A DNA stretch of 27,690 nt from Hondaea fermentalgiana (Eukaryota > Sar > Bigyra > Thraustochytrida > Thraustochytriidae), in contig NPFB01000087.1 in the NCBI GenBank assembly GCA_014084085.1, positions 1 to 27,690 on the forward strand, given 5' to 3'. This document shows positions 26,091 to 27,690 of the stretch, piece after piece. Position numbers and translations under genes: made by a program. Each line of letters starts with the position of its first letter. Position 1 is the first letter of the stretch. Under the pieces are notes generated by a model. That model made no database searches. It worked only from the letters and a program-made list of their open reading frames with translations, and was not told the DNA's origin.

Positions 26091-27140
26091 ATAACCAGCA
26101 TTTCATTGCTGCGAAAGTTATTGGTCCTTGCTGTTGCGGGTGCACAATGGTCAGAAGGGAAGCACGGTTGTCCATCTATCGCTGAAGCAAGTCGCACAAC
26201 GTGAGGGGGGGACCCGCTCGTTTTTCTGTCTTTTGCATCGTCTGGCCGCGAGACGTTGGACAGACTGGCCTAGAGGCGAAGTCGACTCTGACGCCATGAT
26301 AGCGTTGATCATCATGTCATAGCCTTTCTCTTTCTCGAAAAGACCAACTCTCGCTCGCTCGGTCGGTCGCTCGGCAGCGGCCGTGGCTCGCAGTCGATCG
26401 ATTGAAGTATGCCACCGGACATGTTCAGCTTGGCGAGGTGCAATCAAGTGTCGAGATAAAGCCATCAAGCGTCGAGATGAAGCTCATGTGGTCAGTCACT
26501 GTCAGCTGCAGCAGCTGCAGCTGGCAGGCGCCGAGTTTATTATAAGATCAATGGGTGTCTCTGAGCTTTCCAAGTCGAAGCTCCGTCGTCGTGACATCCT
26601 TGTTTTCCTTCCCGTTCCTACTCTTTTCTTGAAGCTCCGTGGAGCCTGGCAGTACTGGATGCTACGTAACGTACAATCGCAATCCCTTCTTGTTACGTGG
26701 CACGGAAAAATAGACTATACACGCAATTGGGCACATGCAGCAAGCCAGCCAGCTAGCCCGGCAGCCCGCCCGGTGTCACTACTAACAGGCGATTCATCAA
26801 CACCCTCGTATGCATCCAGCTCCAAAGCGGCGCCTCAGATCCCTCGTTGCCTGCACAGCTGCTGCCACGGCACAGGTCGACATCCTGTCACCATCCCGGC
26901 CCGGACCCAGACCCGGATCCGGACCCCGTGCACCCATCCTCGTGCAGTTTCCAAGCGGCAGCGGGTGCCGTCGCCACCTTCCGTTGCCCTAATGTCACTT
27001 TTACTGTCACTCTGGCAACGAGCTTGCGCGCGTGCGTCGTGATCAAAGCCCCAGCAGGTAGCCGCAGCTGCAGGCAGCTGCAGCTTCATCCTCATGCACC
27101 TGGAGATTGGTGGACGATGGTGTGGATCTCTCGCTTGCGC

Positions 27141-27158
27141 ATCCATCCATCCATCCAT

Positions 27159-27189
<31 letters not shown>

Positions 27190-27208
27190 CGCGTCCGTCC
27201 ATCCATCC
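27141..27208. repeat. (ATCC)n microsatellite
   Basis: Eleven perfect ATCC units (27141-27184) are followed by imperfect GTCC/ATCC units to about 27208. Confidence 0.95.
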
Positions 27209-27398
27209 TTACGCGGGTCCATCCAACCTCGCTCCCGACCCCGCTGCACCCGGCGCAGCAACCTGAAGAAGCTAGCCCGCTCGGCGTGTGGGAAATGCGC
27301 GTGCTGTCGCTGCGCAACTTGAAGAAGTCGTGTCGCGGAAGGGGCGGTCCCCGCGAGTCACCAACCAGGTTGCACTTGCTATTTATTTGTCGGCAACG

Positions 27399-27421
27399 CG
27401 TTCGTTCGTTCGTTCGTTCAT
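27399..27421. repeat. (GTTC)n microsatellite
   Basis: Five GTTC-type units, ending in ATTC. Confidence 0.85.
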
Positions 27422-27505
27422 TCCGTCAGGGAAGTCCTTCATGAAGTCCATTCCCAGGCCTCGGCCTCGGTATATGCTTTCCAATCCTCCATTCTTCATT
27501 CCTCC

Positions 27506-27545
27506 ATTCATTCATTCTTTCTTTCTTTCTTTCATTCCGTTTCTT
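27506..27545. repeat. (CATT)n/(CTTT)n mixed tetranucleotide tract
   Basis: CATT units grade into CTTT units and back to CATT. This resembles the pyrimidine-rich tract in front of PheRS beta, and may mark the promoter of a gene beyond the right edge. Confidence 0.7.
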
Positions 27546-27690
27546 TCATTCGTGAATGGACGAATGTGCGACCGCGTGCACGCGCCGTCCACCCGACACG
27601 TGCGAGGCGGGGCCACAAACAAGGCGCCTCTCGCGCCAGGCCTCGCCCTCCCTCGCGCCGTGCCGCCGGCCGCCCTCCTTGGGGCGCGAG

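Larger units (their letters stand above)
24258..27690. other. 3.4-kb repeat-rich region without a supported gene
   Basis: The first few hundred bases are the upstream region of the receptor gene (minus strand). Beyond that I find only frames whose translations are unlike real proteins (Arg/Ser/His/Pro-rich, no domains, no consistent codon bias), with open frames of similar length on both strands. Simple repeats recur: GATC (24781-24796), GCGT (25529-25570), a G-run (26051-26090), ATCC (27141-27208), GTTC (27399-27421) and CATT/CTTT (27506-27545). The right end resembles the upstream regions of other genes here, so a plus-strand gene may begin beyond the window. Confidence 0.5.

Noticed and set aside
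26383..27042. 219-residue plus-strand frame near the right end
   Set aside because: Ser/Arg/Pro-rich with no domain, and a competing minus-strand frame runs through its 3' part. No supporting splice or start context.
27141..27208. ATCC array considered as a CRISPR or telomeric array
   Set aside because: It is a plain 4-bp microsatellite without spacers, and the unit is not a known telomere repeat.

Overview
The window looks like nuclear DNA of a GC-rich, unicellular eukaryote. The proteins are eukaryotic (Rab2, cytosolic-type phenylalanyl-tRNA synthetase beta, a DUF2009 protein, a class C-type seven-helix receptor). One gene has a clear GT-AG spliceosomal intron, genes are mostly intronless and about 0.5-1.5 kb apart, and intergenic DNA is full of short tandem repeats. 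A MORN-adenylate kinase fusion, an isopropylmalate dehydrogenase and a seven-helix receptor with a bacterial-type solute-binding ectodomain would fit a stramenopile, perhaps a thraustochytrid. That placement is inference from gene content, not proof. A run of exactly 100 N (10853-10952) marks a scaffold gap.

Layout, left to right. A 5'-truncated DUF2009/UPF0652 gene (+, to 1825) is followed by a MORN-repeat/adenylate kinase fusion (+, 2701-3930). Two minus-strand genes come next: a NagD-type HAD phosphatase (4480-5577) and a two-helix, cysteine-rich membrane protein (6107-7057). The latter is divergent from a two-exon 3-isopropylmalate dehydrogenase (+, 7894-9328). A small unknown minus-strand gene (10032-10427) lies before the N gap. 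Then come a 646-residue coiled-coil protein ending in a CaaX prenylation box (-, 11954-13894), a coiled-coil/proline-rich unknown (+, 15320-16552), phenylalanyl-tRNA synthetase beta (+, 17210-19081) and Rab2 (+, 20238-20882). Last is a 937-residue receptor (-, 21444-24257). The final 3.4 kb (24258-27690) holds no gene I can support and is rich in simple repeats.

There is no operon and no evident shared pathway. The genes are mostly housekeeping: translation, ER-Golgi traffic, nucleotide and amino-acid metabolism, phosphate-ester hydrolysis. Among them are several lineage-specific proteins.

The most interesting element is the receptor at 21444-24257. A secreted PhnD/TtrS-like type II periplasmic-binding domain and a cysteine-rich linker are fused to a GABA-B-like class C seven-helix domain and a cytoplasmic coiled coil. 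Other points worth attention are the CaaX-terminated coiled-coil protein and the recurrent 5-bp-period repeats in the upstream regions of several genes.
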